Part shown: one piece after another, positions 62,701 to 64,000 of the stretch | How positions within the stretch are numbered: position 1 is the stretch's first letter | How the letters are laid out: every line of letters begins with the position of its first letter | Program-made: the position numbers and the translations under genes | Assembly: GCA_938028705.1 (NCBI GenBank) | Contig: CALIZI010000150.1 | Span: 1-64,000, forward strand | DNA: 64,000 nt | Source: an uncultured Saprospiraceae bacterium | GTDB lineage: Bacteria; Bacteroidota; Bacteroidia; Chitinophagales; Saprospiraceae | Direction of reading: 5' to 3' | The notes under the pieces: model-generated | Told to the model about the DNA's origin: nothing | Databases searched by the model: none | What the model saw: the letters and a program-made list of their open reading frames with translations, nothing else

Positions 62701-64000
62701 AACTTTCACTATCGAAGTATTCAATCAAGGTACAATTGATGCCTATAATGTGGACATCATCGACTACATACCGACAGGCTTGAACTTGAATGACAGCGAC
62801 TGGATACCGGGCATACAATCGGCTACGGCATTGGCGACCATACCGGGACCAATCACACCGGGCAATAGTGCAACGGTTGACATCACCTTAAAACTTGATT
62901 CATTGAGCGGTACGCCGACCTTGACCAACTTTGCTGAGATTACCGATGCAGAGGACGTGGACGGTAATTCGCCTGACGATGTGGATTCCGATGCTGACGT
63001 GGATGGACTTAACGATGGTTTCTACCTAGATGATGAAATTGATAATGCCAGCGGTGACGAAGATGACCACGACCCCGCAAGCGTCACCTTGCAGATATTT
63101 GACCTCGCATTGGTCAAAAATCTTTCACCGACACAATCACTGCCTGTCTTTGAAGGTCAGGATGCTACCTTTGTATTTACCGTTTACAATCAAGGTACGG
63201 TAGATGCAACCAATGTAACTATTACAGATTACATACCCTCCGGCTTCCTCTTGAATGACAGCGACTGGGTGTCTGTAAGTCCAAGCGAGGCATACACCAT
63301 CATTACGGATGTGATACCCGCAGGCGGAGATTATCAGGTAGAAGTCACCATGACGGTACAGCCCGGTGCAGGTGGTATGGATTTAATCAACTTCGGTGAA
63401 ATCTCCGAAGCTGAAGATACACAAGGCAATATGCCTGAAGATGTGGACAGTACACCGGATGATAATAATACTGACGATTGGATAGACGGTGTAATCGACA
63501 ACTCAAGCGGCGACGAAGACGACCACGACCCCGCTCAATTACCGGTAGGTGTATTTGATGTGGCATTAGCAAAAGTCACTTTACTGCCATCGGTAGGAAC
63601 GCCGATATATGAAGGAGATTACGTGATATTTGGATTGTACATTTACAATCAAGGTACAGATACGATACAGAATATTGAATTGACCGATTATATTCCGCCT
63701 GAACTGACATTAACTGATCCGGACTGGACATTAGTGAGTCCGACTGAAGCTACTTTCCTATACACCGGAAAAATAGCACCGGGAAGTTCAGGACTGGTAC
63801 ACATCGGATTTACGGTCAATGATGTCTCCAATGGTATCATTACCAACTACGCAGAGGTCAGTGATGCCGAAGATACCAATGGTAATCATCCGCCGGATGT
63901 GGATTCTACACCGGATAATGACAATACCAATGACGGTAATGTACAGGATAATGAAATATTTGAAAATGGTCAAAACGGCAATGACGAAGATGACCACGAT
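35783..64000 (+). CDS. Giant T9SS-type repeat adhesin, at least 9,406 residues (3' partial)
   Basis: One reading frame runs without a stop from 35783 to the window edge. Signal peptide: residues 1 to about 42 (FKFIPVLLFFTISSQVSAQ). Residues 43 to about 2010 hold many Cys-containing beta-sandwich-like modules. Two DUF11 units follow (FDMALIK and FDLAIVK, about 2015 and 2171), then an Ig/PKD-like segment and SprB-like repeats (about 2395-2715), a propeller-like section (GEVHKFSIDPATGAI; residues 2820-3120), Ig-like modules, and from about residue 3317 at least 38 DUF11 units (FDLALxKT, NQGxxDAY, xDYIP, NxAEIS, DEDDHDP). I see no Cys in the units I translated. The upstream ATGs at 35750 and 35756 would only lengthen the signal region. 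The C-terminal sorting domain is not in the window; T9SS export is inferred. Confidence 0.93.
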   Translation, partial: MKNFTHQTRKNPIVFSKQFIQNTFKFIPVLLFFTISSQVSAQCPTIFIDDLNGVPGYPTLNEASVCGEPDTLTYYLLNTSGQELLNSQIELEIPQGFAYAGFYDYYDPAYVINQGSTSDPNAPSFVMTNFSADSVQIFTVGVVAVCDVYELPSTAVFEFDMNFNYIYNDPALGLLSCTTTSNGDINYSPFLKRPTLNIIGNSAPNIGITNNARRCTNVTVSQNGIGASLTDFKFEIQGIDLTTNYILDRFRVNGTNAPWTYDPATMTVTADVTSGFLPGGSLTEDESVVIQICYMDALDCETNQAISNITYAASFGCGGGEACVEPSTSEGTINYAPNFGADPVVNVTQVQSPAICGDNAIFDVTVNSDVSDPLTGLFESLEVGFQICEADAFDAADVRINGVSIDPSYFYYDNFDFVINTTLFTTDLDGPGIGLEDVDGDGFFDDLPGGNTFSLTIEAAIKCQDPQQIVGCAALDCTFEQATVKGQRHCGQDFQRLPVVSPAPVFSYGADTVYVDEGNIGTETSPVFGFDFGTGVNDALTDITATYCYEFGSDGIGECAEGNTYFEVAVAGPLIVTTDLAINNATVMFDDGVSGPTPVASNLISTYYPYAPLDSQQIVFRIEAGSNNQDVDICYTFTLELDECLCYPEQILVANMRVVEECTACSPDACTIVRSCDETFLATRRTCACTCPMSDDIVEIHRVEFGYDDRSRSNPFDLNSPEVANDLNRYLPCDSVYIHIEYEVLDALTVSSASWLRLYLYGRALEGRNFNPGLELFPDLTHARMNEFAFEKVGNPGTRVPIDFSSIDCTTGDAAQVTNLNDGFLEAAGFERRGIAGSTGLSVYNVGRDVFDNELIYMDIFDRDEMAADGGGNVNLSGDCLNHLFDTQMGGLETGDKFHWIITVPLQKNPYRLLNADIAAKPKSTLNFRGFANIWQSVGGSTTHISGTCGGNTPVETYCPDKINSTTLLEVDDCTATVEHVFKVENLPNDWYLNEYRPFFEFDQLTVPIASPFVYAGNPTVQFPDGTIVPLSEPTFASDMFCAFDNGQNFCTPTGTTGYATFDVSEIPNLGVGLTGELPDSIVVRYDLARICPGIVDKPQDFELYYDYSYLCEYNPGGNYCNLTIADGNGNNSFFNDNLAYPVEDCPGTVSTSSLLFDQRDYHAFEDTTFTLNFQDNSNQLPTLSSGIDFSLVADAPGEPEVNAYQVCVNTDGTIPHSNILTTINVPTTIDLLTVTYPNGSPVVYTQTGSTPTSKTYLIEHPADMQPGECFDINIETELIFCPTPDTDTEVCIGTTSSCMPPTLASQLFAEGGGACTSTESCFEYIAGEAEIQAEWTTLNVDPIALCQIDTLEVLVKNTKLATLVDLDFNFILPAGMNVVPGTFEYSYPGGPTNFGPWLPIADPVPNGSNVFGDVITMTDNGMPYISSNGMPGIASSLDSNRLSIRFAVETLCDEYTSNTPLYFEATAADPCESRITSGFTVNEGILIDGAIPADQAQFLIVADPLKYTCGGPVQVNIGAINLSQTGGETNSSVSCFTFPSQIPYTPGSFSFTSPGSHVPVLTETNLGGGIYEVCFDLPDGIAPQQSFAFNVELTPDPSIECQELSFTALIRSVIENQICVSDNSTCSVFVNNTINQEVIMQIAPAVEVAEMDVIVQCDDDPTVTTYDYTMTLEGVSTSDYIGNVLIEFYQDVDQNGQLDSYDVLAAPAVSQLVNVSSGEETDVLGTVTLAESISCPILIRATFDVNCECNSHIFLYNEAPTPDFIAQFDGSETVLCPGDELTLDVCTGYNFSLSPSFAGTINNSGGILSVDINNGFGINAPVTLNVASQQANCGGNFSLDIYQLEDFAIGPYGQLDVCATGCQQLDLNIPAEWETSFDFEWTPTDFLDDPTSPTPTICNPTYDVVYTVTVREATGQCETSAVFPVNIIGTNQPTLDYLGSDNCYLPYAPAMIEAFPPGLSNYEFYYILNGVDVLLQSGSNNQFTLPFGTGDFYVITNDGQCDVASDIMTLDVDECIFDMALIKVLSPSQNTPVYPGDIVTYDIQVFNQGTVPAVDIEVIDYIPTCFQLADNNWFDLGNNEASISIPGPLAAGTSTTVSIDLEVLPCVTAGTSANFAEIASADDINGEAYPDIDSDPDTDLFNDGKPDDDITDNTGGDEDDHDIAIVPVEVFDLAIVKLIPATQASPVTLGDDVTYTVKVCNQGTVDAYNVDIIDYIPTGMTLNDPAWIPTANNTATYTIAGPVVVGDCFPIDVTMTVNTLPANGVYQNFVEITDAEDVDGDHPNDVDSTPDSDPTNDGPVTDDETNNTNDDEDDHDPAVIPVLILGCEVSNNGPICPGDDAELYETSGDGASWAWTGPGGFTSTLQNPIVSPAVGGVYSVVITDANGITQECFTQLDVTPSMLINGTTQDALCNGSTDGTIDILVNGGLAPITYDWDNDGADAIDNDFEDLIGLAAGTYTVTVTDANSCTIIASYTVGEPAAIACTTTPTDALCNGSADGLVTIAATGGTAPYEYSLAGGPWQPGNMFSGLAAGTYTVDVRDVQSCLGTCSVTIGEPMPLTCTVAPTDLTDCFADDGTLTVTGTGGVGTYMYSLNGGNTQQASNVFTGLAVDTYTVMVIDANGCTTECTATIGTQPTPTCTITATANVSCNGADGMLTIQGADGTGNYEYSIDGINFQTNSTFTGLNEGSYIITVRNVESPSCTSTCEAIIIEDCCIYPIVDAFVISPSCTDGIPNDDGYFRLSSVFNGTHYDFSEGVTYTGTGIANATPLTGTSVEFATLNNPATTTYYTIRVFNQEDDCFTDVVLTLEPQNCESDCSCTEMLYLNDTGTGEVHKFSIDPATGAITEIGSPWMSGFTNPHGLGSDANGNLYIGNDLTGPIYQVPYNGGTVANDGVVWFNNYENGLTNVGSYQDYIITTGYQPGDNGKYLTVHDICTGDILGQICLNDAGSGPWSSDWGLQVLDDGTVLATDGQGFGPDTDRAIWKFQFDPSLIGSSTCVDAIATDDNNSYLSGVYDVLGITTDGTHLYVLTRDINAMATILKIDANTGALVTSVTDNPNDGVGWHAALGLVYAPSSNYLYVSGFEDCIAIVNPDDLSYVGPGNGIIPFGSVPKAITLKKECCPANTNQTIDETYCISDTLRVILLNDVYDCDGSITPGTWEMVSVEGSVTYDQCDQTVTVGDIGGCATFVKSSDGLSDGGLQCGAFEMTMNIEFLYNAPPVLADTTVCGDNPFTLTPTIDPGITGLNYQWQSSAISCSTGFNNIVGATDYTYTTTIPTGSTMYYRLLTTLEGDCSSGECTEISNCATVVADNCNFDLALVKTVSATQATPIVPGDMVTYEIEVINQGAVDAYNIEVVDYIPSGLLLADATWSPGANPSEVYQNIPGPLAAGTSTTLTIVLQVDPNYNGGDMQNFAEISEADNDTDPSNDPPTDTDSNPDNDPDNDGDFTDDTTDNTNGDEDDHDPADIFVEVFDLALVKTLSATQTLPVGPGDDVTFTLTIINQGNVDAYSIELADYIPSDMTLNDADWTENVAGLADLNVPIAGALAPGASTTVDITLTIDPTFQGDAITNYAEISGADNDTDSGNTPPTDIDSDPDSDNTNDGAPEDNVTDNTNGDEDDHDPETVPVGQVFDLALIKTLAPGQPNPVAPGDMVTYEIEVINQGTLDAFNVEVVDYIPSGFSLADATWTPGAVTSEVFQNIPGPIAPGTSVTLTLTVQVNPTFTGGSSVNFAEISQADDDTDPTNTPPTDTDSTPDNDNTNDGPPEDDDVDNTNGDEDDHDPAEVVVEIFDLALVKTVAAAQTFPLAPGDDVTFTLTVTNQGTVDAYNIDLTDYIPSDMSLNDADWTENIPGEADLNVPITSLAAGASTTVDITLTIDPTFQGDAITNYAEISDADDDTNPNNTPPTDIDSTPDADGNNDAGGDPDSPADNATDGDGTGTIGDSDPTTDEDDHDPETIPVGQVFDLALIKTLAGGQSPSVAIGDLITFNITLANQGTLDAYNIELVDYLPTGLVLADPNWIAGQAANEVFYTVPGPLAPNTSMVVPITMQVTSAAAAGNNTNFTEISQADDDTDPSNTPPTDVDSDPDNDPNNDGPVSDNEMNNGNGDEDDHDPQDFFVENFDLALVKTLANTQSLPIAAGDNVTFIIEVFNQGNVFAYSIEITDYLPAGTTLNDALWTDNGDGTATYTGMTGALAPGASFNVPITIQLDANFMDTSITNFSEISAADDDLDPNNTPPTDIDSTPDDDDSNDGTPDDNVTDNSNGDEDDHDPETVPIGQTFDLALVKTVDPNQPMPIVPGDLVTYQIDVINQGTLEAYNVEVVDYTPSGMLAADPSWSVGANPSELYQTIPGPIAPGATVTLTLTLQVDPNYAGGDTQNFAEITQADDDTDPSNDPPTDIDSDPDSDVNNDGDYEDDATDNTNGDEDDHDPADVFVQVFDLALVKTLSPTQMLPVAPGDDVTFTLTVTNQGNVDAYSIELADYIPSDMTLNDSDWTDNAGVAELNVPIAGALAPGASTTVDITLTIDPNFQGDEITNYAEISAADNDTDDTNTPPTDIDSDPDGDNTNDGAPEDNVTDGTNGDEDDHDPETVPVGQVFDLALIKTLAPGQPNPVAPGDLVTYEITVFNQGTLDAYNVDVVDYIPAGFTYADNDWNIGGSPNEYYQLIPGPIAPGGAVVLDLTLQVDANFAGGTTTNYAEIASADDDNDPTNTPPTDTDSTPDSDNSNDGDSEDDVTDNTNGDEDDHDPAEVVVEIFDLALVKTVAAAQTFPVLPGDDVTFTLTVTNQGTIDAYAIDLTDYIPADMSLNDADWSENIPGEADLNVPLAGPIAPGASVTVDITLMIDPTFQGDAITNYAEISDADDDNNPNNTPPTDIDSTPDADGNNDAGGDPDSPADNATDGDGTGAIGDGDPTTDEDDHDPETIPVGQIFDLALIKTLAAGQSPNVAIGDLITFNITIANQGTLDAYNVEIVDYLPAGLTLADANWLPGQVANEVFTTYAGPLSPNTSTVIPLTLEVTAAAAGGDTQNFAEITSADDDTDPTNTPPTDIDSTPDDDPNNDGPYTDNDFDNTNGDEDDHDPEDFFIEIFDLALVKTLAPNQPMPITQGDDITFVVEVFNQGNIDAYNVEITDYIPTGTTLNDVFWTDNGNGTATYSAIPGPIAPGASAIVGITIELDPNFIDLEITNYAEISAADDDLDPNNDAPEDIDSTPDPFNNNDAGGDPDSPADNATDGDGTGTVGDGDPITDEDDHDPETVPVNQTFDLALVKVLDPAQAMPVNPGDLVTYFITVSNQGTLLAYNIEVVDYIPAGMLLADATWMPGANPSETFQTIPGPILPGDDMVLSLTLQVDPNYAGGDLQNFAEISEADDDTDPNNTPPTDIDSDPDTDPDNDGNYTDDVTDNTNGDEDDHDPADLFVEVFDLALVKTMSFTQTMPVAPGDDVTFTLTVTNQGNVDAYSIELVDYIPADMSLNDPDWTENVAGIADLNVPIAGALAPGASTTVDITLTIDPTFQGDAITNYAEIAGADNDTDDTNTPPTDEDSTPDGDDSNDAGGSPDSPTDDSTNGDGSGAPGDTDPTTDEDDHDPETFEVQQTFDLALVKVLDPAQPMPVNPGDMLTYFITVYNQGTVDAYDIEVVDYIPAGMLLADANWSLGVNTSEAYQTYAGPIAPGANAVLPIVMQVDPNYAGGDLQNFAEISAADDDTDPNNTPPTDVDSTPDSDDSNEGDFVDDVTDNTNGDEDDHDPADVFVEVFDVALEKILSPNQSLPLVPGDDVTFTLVITNEGNVDAYSIELVDYIPADMSLNDADWTETNGIAYLNNAITGPLAPGASAMVDITFTINPNFQGETITNYSEISAADNDTDPTNDPPTDEDSTPDDIDNGEDEDDYDPETVPVGQVFDLALTKMLTDPNKLYYPGDSVTFTIEVTNQGTIDAYDVQIIDYIPSNTTLADVNWFMGFGGNVAFYQMAGPIAAYGGTQTVDITLIINPTISNVQSILNLAEISGAEDENGIPQDDIDSTPNGNPDDDNLFVDDNIDSVFGDEDDHDPAVVPLSYFDLALIKTVSNAQVMPVGPGDDITFTLAITNQGNVDAYNIELADYIPTDLILNDADWTDNAGTAELNTPIAGPIAPNATTTIDITFTIDANFQGTSITNYAEISGGDDDGDPTTDAPEDIDSTPDSNDGNDAGGEPDSPADDSTGGDGTGTPGDDNPNTDEDDHDPATFEVEQTFDLALIKTLAAGQSPNVSIGDFVTYNITVANQGTIDAYNVEVVDYIPAGMTVADPNWIAGQAVNEYFTTIPFLAKNTSTVISITLEVQPDIVGGTSQNFAEISDADDDTDPTNTPPTDIDSDPDDDPNNDGPSSDNYTNNFNGDEDDHDPAEVFVEIFDLALVKTVSSAQTFPVGPGDDVTFTLTITNQGNIDAYNIEIADYIPSDMSLNDPDWAISNTSGAAGLVMPIPGPLAPGFSTSVDITLMIDPTFQGDEITNYAEISGADDDQNPNNAPPNDEDSTPDSDNTNDGAPEDNVTDNTNGDEDDHDPETIPVGQSFDLALVKTLDPTQPNPVAPGDMVTYNIAVINQGTLDAYNVDVVDYIPAGFTLADANWSPGAVTSEVYQLIPGPIMPGATVVLELTLQVDANYAGGTSTNFAEISEADDDQDPSNDPPQDADSTPDNDNTNDGTPEDDDTDNTNGDEDDHDPADITVEIFDLALVKTVAPSQTFPVFPGDDVTFTLTVSNQGTVDAYNIALADYIPIDMSLNDADWTENVAGIANLNMPITSLAAGASTTVEITLNIDPTFQGEDITNFAEITEADDDTDPTNDAPEDIDSTPDDDNNNDGAPEDNITDNTNGDEDDHDPETIPVGQIFDLALIKTLAAGQSPNVSIGDQVTYNITVANQGTLDAYNIEVVDYIPAGMIMVDPNWTPGQVANEYFTSINFLAANTSTVITITLEVGPDITGGTSQNFAEISNADDDMDPNNTPPTDIDSTPDDDDTNDGPYTDDITDNTNGDEDDHDPAEVFIEIFDLALTKTLDLNQPMPITPGGDATFLVEVINQGNIDAYDIVLTDYLPTGTTLNDANWMDNGDGTATYNSIAGPIAPGNAVTVSITVQLDATFAENSITNFSEISSADDDLDPNNDPPTDVDSTPDADGSNDAGGEPDSPSDDSTAGDGSGAPGDEDPTTDEDDHDPATTPVGQVFDLALTKILLNPNDTYYIGDDVTFQIEVTNQGTLDAYNVDIVDYIPAGLTLNDANWISGFGNEAFTTIAGPIAAYGGTSLVDITVTIDATFTGGTLTNFAEITDAEDEDGNHPQDVDSDSDNDPTNDGPHVDNETNNLNDDEDDHDPADITVDVFDLALLKDLSPNQTLPVFPGQDVTFILTVYNQGTVAAQNVLLTDYIPAGYVLNDNDWTSVSPTEANTVVPGPIAAGSSASVAVTMTVQPGATASDLVNYGEITDAEDTEGNHPPDTDSTPDNTNDDPSVDGVTDGTGGDEDDHDPATVPISGFDLALNKVLSDPASGGPVQSGDDITFTVFVHNQGSEDAYNVLVTDYIPSDLTLNDADWTSVSATEANIVIPGPIMAGMSEEVEITLTVNPNVSGNLTNYAEISDAEDENGNHPIDADSTPDNDPNNDGDAEDEEIFENGENGNDEDDHDPASVFVGEFDLALSKTLAGGQASTVAVGDLVTFQIEVFNQGDFDAADVEITDYIPAGFTLADPNWVSVDASTATTTITGPITVNSSEIVTIILEVMPDVSAGNHVNFAEISYAEDTNDNPQDDVDSTPDGDNNNDAGGSPDSPADDSTGGDGTGNPGDTNAATDEDDHDPADINVEVFDLALTKVLSDTTINYYPGSNVTYTIEVFNQGSIDAYNVEIYDYIPSGLILNDTDWASFTGSEAVTTIAGPITVGNSVTVDITFTIDPDITSADSVTNFAEITKGEDLNGTPQDDVDSTPDNDPTNDGIPEDDVTDNTNGDEDDHDPATLDIEIFDLALMKVLVNPTEAYFPGDTVTFTHEVFNQGTVDAYNIDVADYIPSGLILADNDWTQTGTTAFISLNGPIAVGMSETVDITFIIDPSLTSESSIQNFGEIVGAEDEDGQKPDDIDSEGDANDSNDGDYSDNEIFEDGENGNDEDDHDPAQVNVDIFDLALVKTLADPTTIYTVGSDVTFNVEVINQGTADAYNVDVVDYIPTGLILNDAGWSFLNAGTATRSITGPIPPGASEMLTITFTIDPNLPASVTSLENFAEISGAEDENNDVAEDIDSTPDSDDSNDAGGASDTASDDATDGDGTGTPGDSNPATDEDDHDPALVSVGTFDLALIKTLAGGQSAMVAPGDLVTFQITVFNQGNIDATDVVIIDYIPAGFTLADSDWTSTNPLSLRATYTMTSVIAAGSSETVEITLKVNGNAQGDYTNFAEIAHAEDTDGNDMDDKDVDSTPDTDNTNDGPVRDDTTNNNDGDEDDHDPATVTVEYFDLALTKVLASSQVYYNPGDAVTFTIEVFNQGTIPAYNIAVTDYPPTGLTLADNDWTESFTGDILYQIPGPIAPGASTTVDVTFIIDANVTDASLTNFAEIADAEDAEGNHPNDIDSNPNTDPTDDVVIYDNDTGSTLGDEDDHDPAVVLIGDQIFDLALRKVLANPNATYFAGDDVIFTIEVINQGTIDAYNVSIVDYIPAGMMLNDANWTLAAGNEAFTNIAGPIAANGGTTTVDITLTIDANTSLQNFTNYAEINGAEDVNGIAQDDIDSTPDNNPGNDPLLVDDDINSTNGDEDDHDPATVSLSVFDLALVKTLSATQNTPVGVGSDVTFTLTITNQGNTDAYNVNIADYIPTGLILNDNDWIENTPGVAELFFPIAGPIAAGSSYNVDITFTVDPTFTGTSITNYAEISEADDDTNTANTPPTDSDSTPDSDDTNDAGGAPDTSSDDATGGDGTGTPGSNDAATDEDDHDPATIEIAQIFDLALTKVLANPQGNYYAGNDVTFTIEVFNQGTIDAYNVDIIDYIPTGLNLNDSDWIPGIQSATALATIPGPITPGNSATVDITLKLDSLSGTPTLTNFAEITDAEDVDGNSPDDVDSDADVDGLNDGFYLDDEIDNASGDEDDHDPASVTLQIFDLALVKNLSPTQSLPVFEGQDATFVFTVYNQGTVDATNVTITDYIPSGFLLNDSDWVSVSPSEAYTIITDVIPAGGDYQVEVTMTVQPGAGGMDLINFGEISEAEDTQGNMPEDVDSTPDDNNTDDWIDGVIDNSSGDEDDHDPAQLPVGVFDVALAKVTLLPSVGTPIYEGDYVIFGLYIYNQGTDTIQNIELTDYIPPELTLTDPDWTLVSPTEATFLYTGKIAPGSSGLVHIGFTVNDVSNGIITNYAEVSDAEDTNGNHPPDVDSTPDNDNTNDGNVQDNEIFENGQNGNDEDDHD
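41824..42759 (+). repeat. First two DUF11 units of the giant protein
   Basis: FDMALIKVL and FDLAIVKLI mark two units that resemble the main array but are separated from it by about 3 kb of other domains. Both have the DxDSxPD acidic tail; the first reads DEDDHDI and the second DEDDHDP. Confidence 0.85.
42970..43925 (+). repeat. SprB-like repeats in the giant protein
   Basis: Four or five units of about 75-80 residues carry DALCNGSxDG near their starts and LAAGTYTVxVxDxNxC at their ends. This is the pattern of the SprB repeat known from the gliding adhesin of Flavobacterium. Confidence 0.8.
44230..45150 (+). other. Propeller-like segment of the giant protein
   Basis: Repeated blade-like strings (NPHGLGSDANGNLYIGN, YDVLGITTDGTHLYVLT, WHAALGLVYAPSSNYLYVSG) resemble beta-propeller turns that bind ligands or other proteins. 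Propeller identity is inference. Confidence 0.5.
45731..64000 (+). repeat. Tandem DUF11 array, at least 38 units
   Basis: Unit starts (FDLALxK) lie near 45731, 46204, 46683, 47158, 47680, 48157, 48632, 49105 and so on to about 63556. The mean period is about 482 bp (161 residues). Each unit ends in acidic Asp-Pro-Thr/Asn-rich linkers and DEDDHDP, encoded by nearly the same bases each time. Nine units have a longer Gly/Asp/Ser-rich linker. Units 3-8 and 9-14 (numbering the two early units 1-2) repeat as a block of six. The array continues past the edge. Confidence 0.95.

Noticed and set aside
43136-63997. Many open frames on the minus strand within the giant gene (for example 43136-43819, 47693-48193, 60695-61156)
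   Set aside because: They repeat with the period of the DUF11 array, have biased valine/arginine/serine composition and are mirror images of Asp-rich codons. No start signal or homology supports them.
45731-64000. Regularly spaced, nearly identical short sequence (codons for DEDDHDP) that could suggest a CRISPR array
   Set aside because: The spacing is about 480 bp, the intervening sequence is coding and similar among units, and all lies in one reading frame.

Overview
The window is chromosomal DNA of a Bacteroidota bacterium, most likely of the class Saprospiria. The evidence is type IX secretion C-terminal sorting domains (types A and B), a SusC/CirA-style TonB receptor with an N-terminal carboxypeptidase-regulatory-like domain, a DUF5686 protein, SprB-like and DUF11 repeats, lipoboxes ending in SC, and promoters of the Bacteroidota TTTG / TAnnTTTG type. 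The species assignment is inference; no 16S rRNA gene is present.

Layout. 0-14.4 kb holds the 3' end of a secreted carbohydrate-binding protein, an MDR oxidoreductase, a TrmN6-type tRNA methyltransferase, a sulfotransferase, a TonB receptor, MsrA, a DUF5686 outer-membrane protein and a helical protein of unknown function. 14.5-19 kb is a cluster of small secreted proteins and lipoproteins; three of them share almost the same leader and signal-peptide DNA in front of different mature proteins. 19.2-35.3 kb holds tadA, pyrG, two small membrane proteins, a type B T9SS protein, an XdhC-family protein, a T4 Rnl1-like RNA ligase, a START-domain protein, tRNA-Lys(UUU), an acyl-CoA dehydrogenase, a lipoprotein trehalase and a leucine-rich-like T9SS protein. 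From 35,783 to the window end there is one uninterrupted reading frame of at least 9,406 codons. It has a signal peptide, about 2,000 residues of Cys-containing adhesin-like modules, two DUF11 units, SprB-like repeats, a propeller-like segment, and then at least 38 tandem DUF11 units joined by acidic DEDDHDP linkers. The first part of this array shows a higher-order repeat of six units (about 2.9 kb).

The intergenic DNA is packed with short non-coding inverted-repeat elements of about 120-330 bp that resemble MITEs. Several have perfect or near-perfect terminal inverted repeats and 4-10 bp target duplications, and they are nested inside one another, in one place three or four deep. No transposase gene lies in the window. 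This layered element population, the giant repeat adhesin and the leader-sharing lipoprotein cluster are the three parts most worth following up.

The genes are mostly monocistronic housekeeping or surface genes rather than one pathway. A common theme is export to the outer membrane or cell surface: T9SS cargo, TonB uptake, lipoproteins, and a lipoprotein trehalase that would act outside the cytoplasm.
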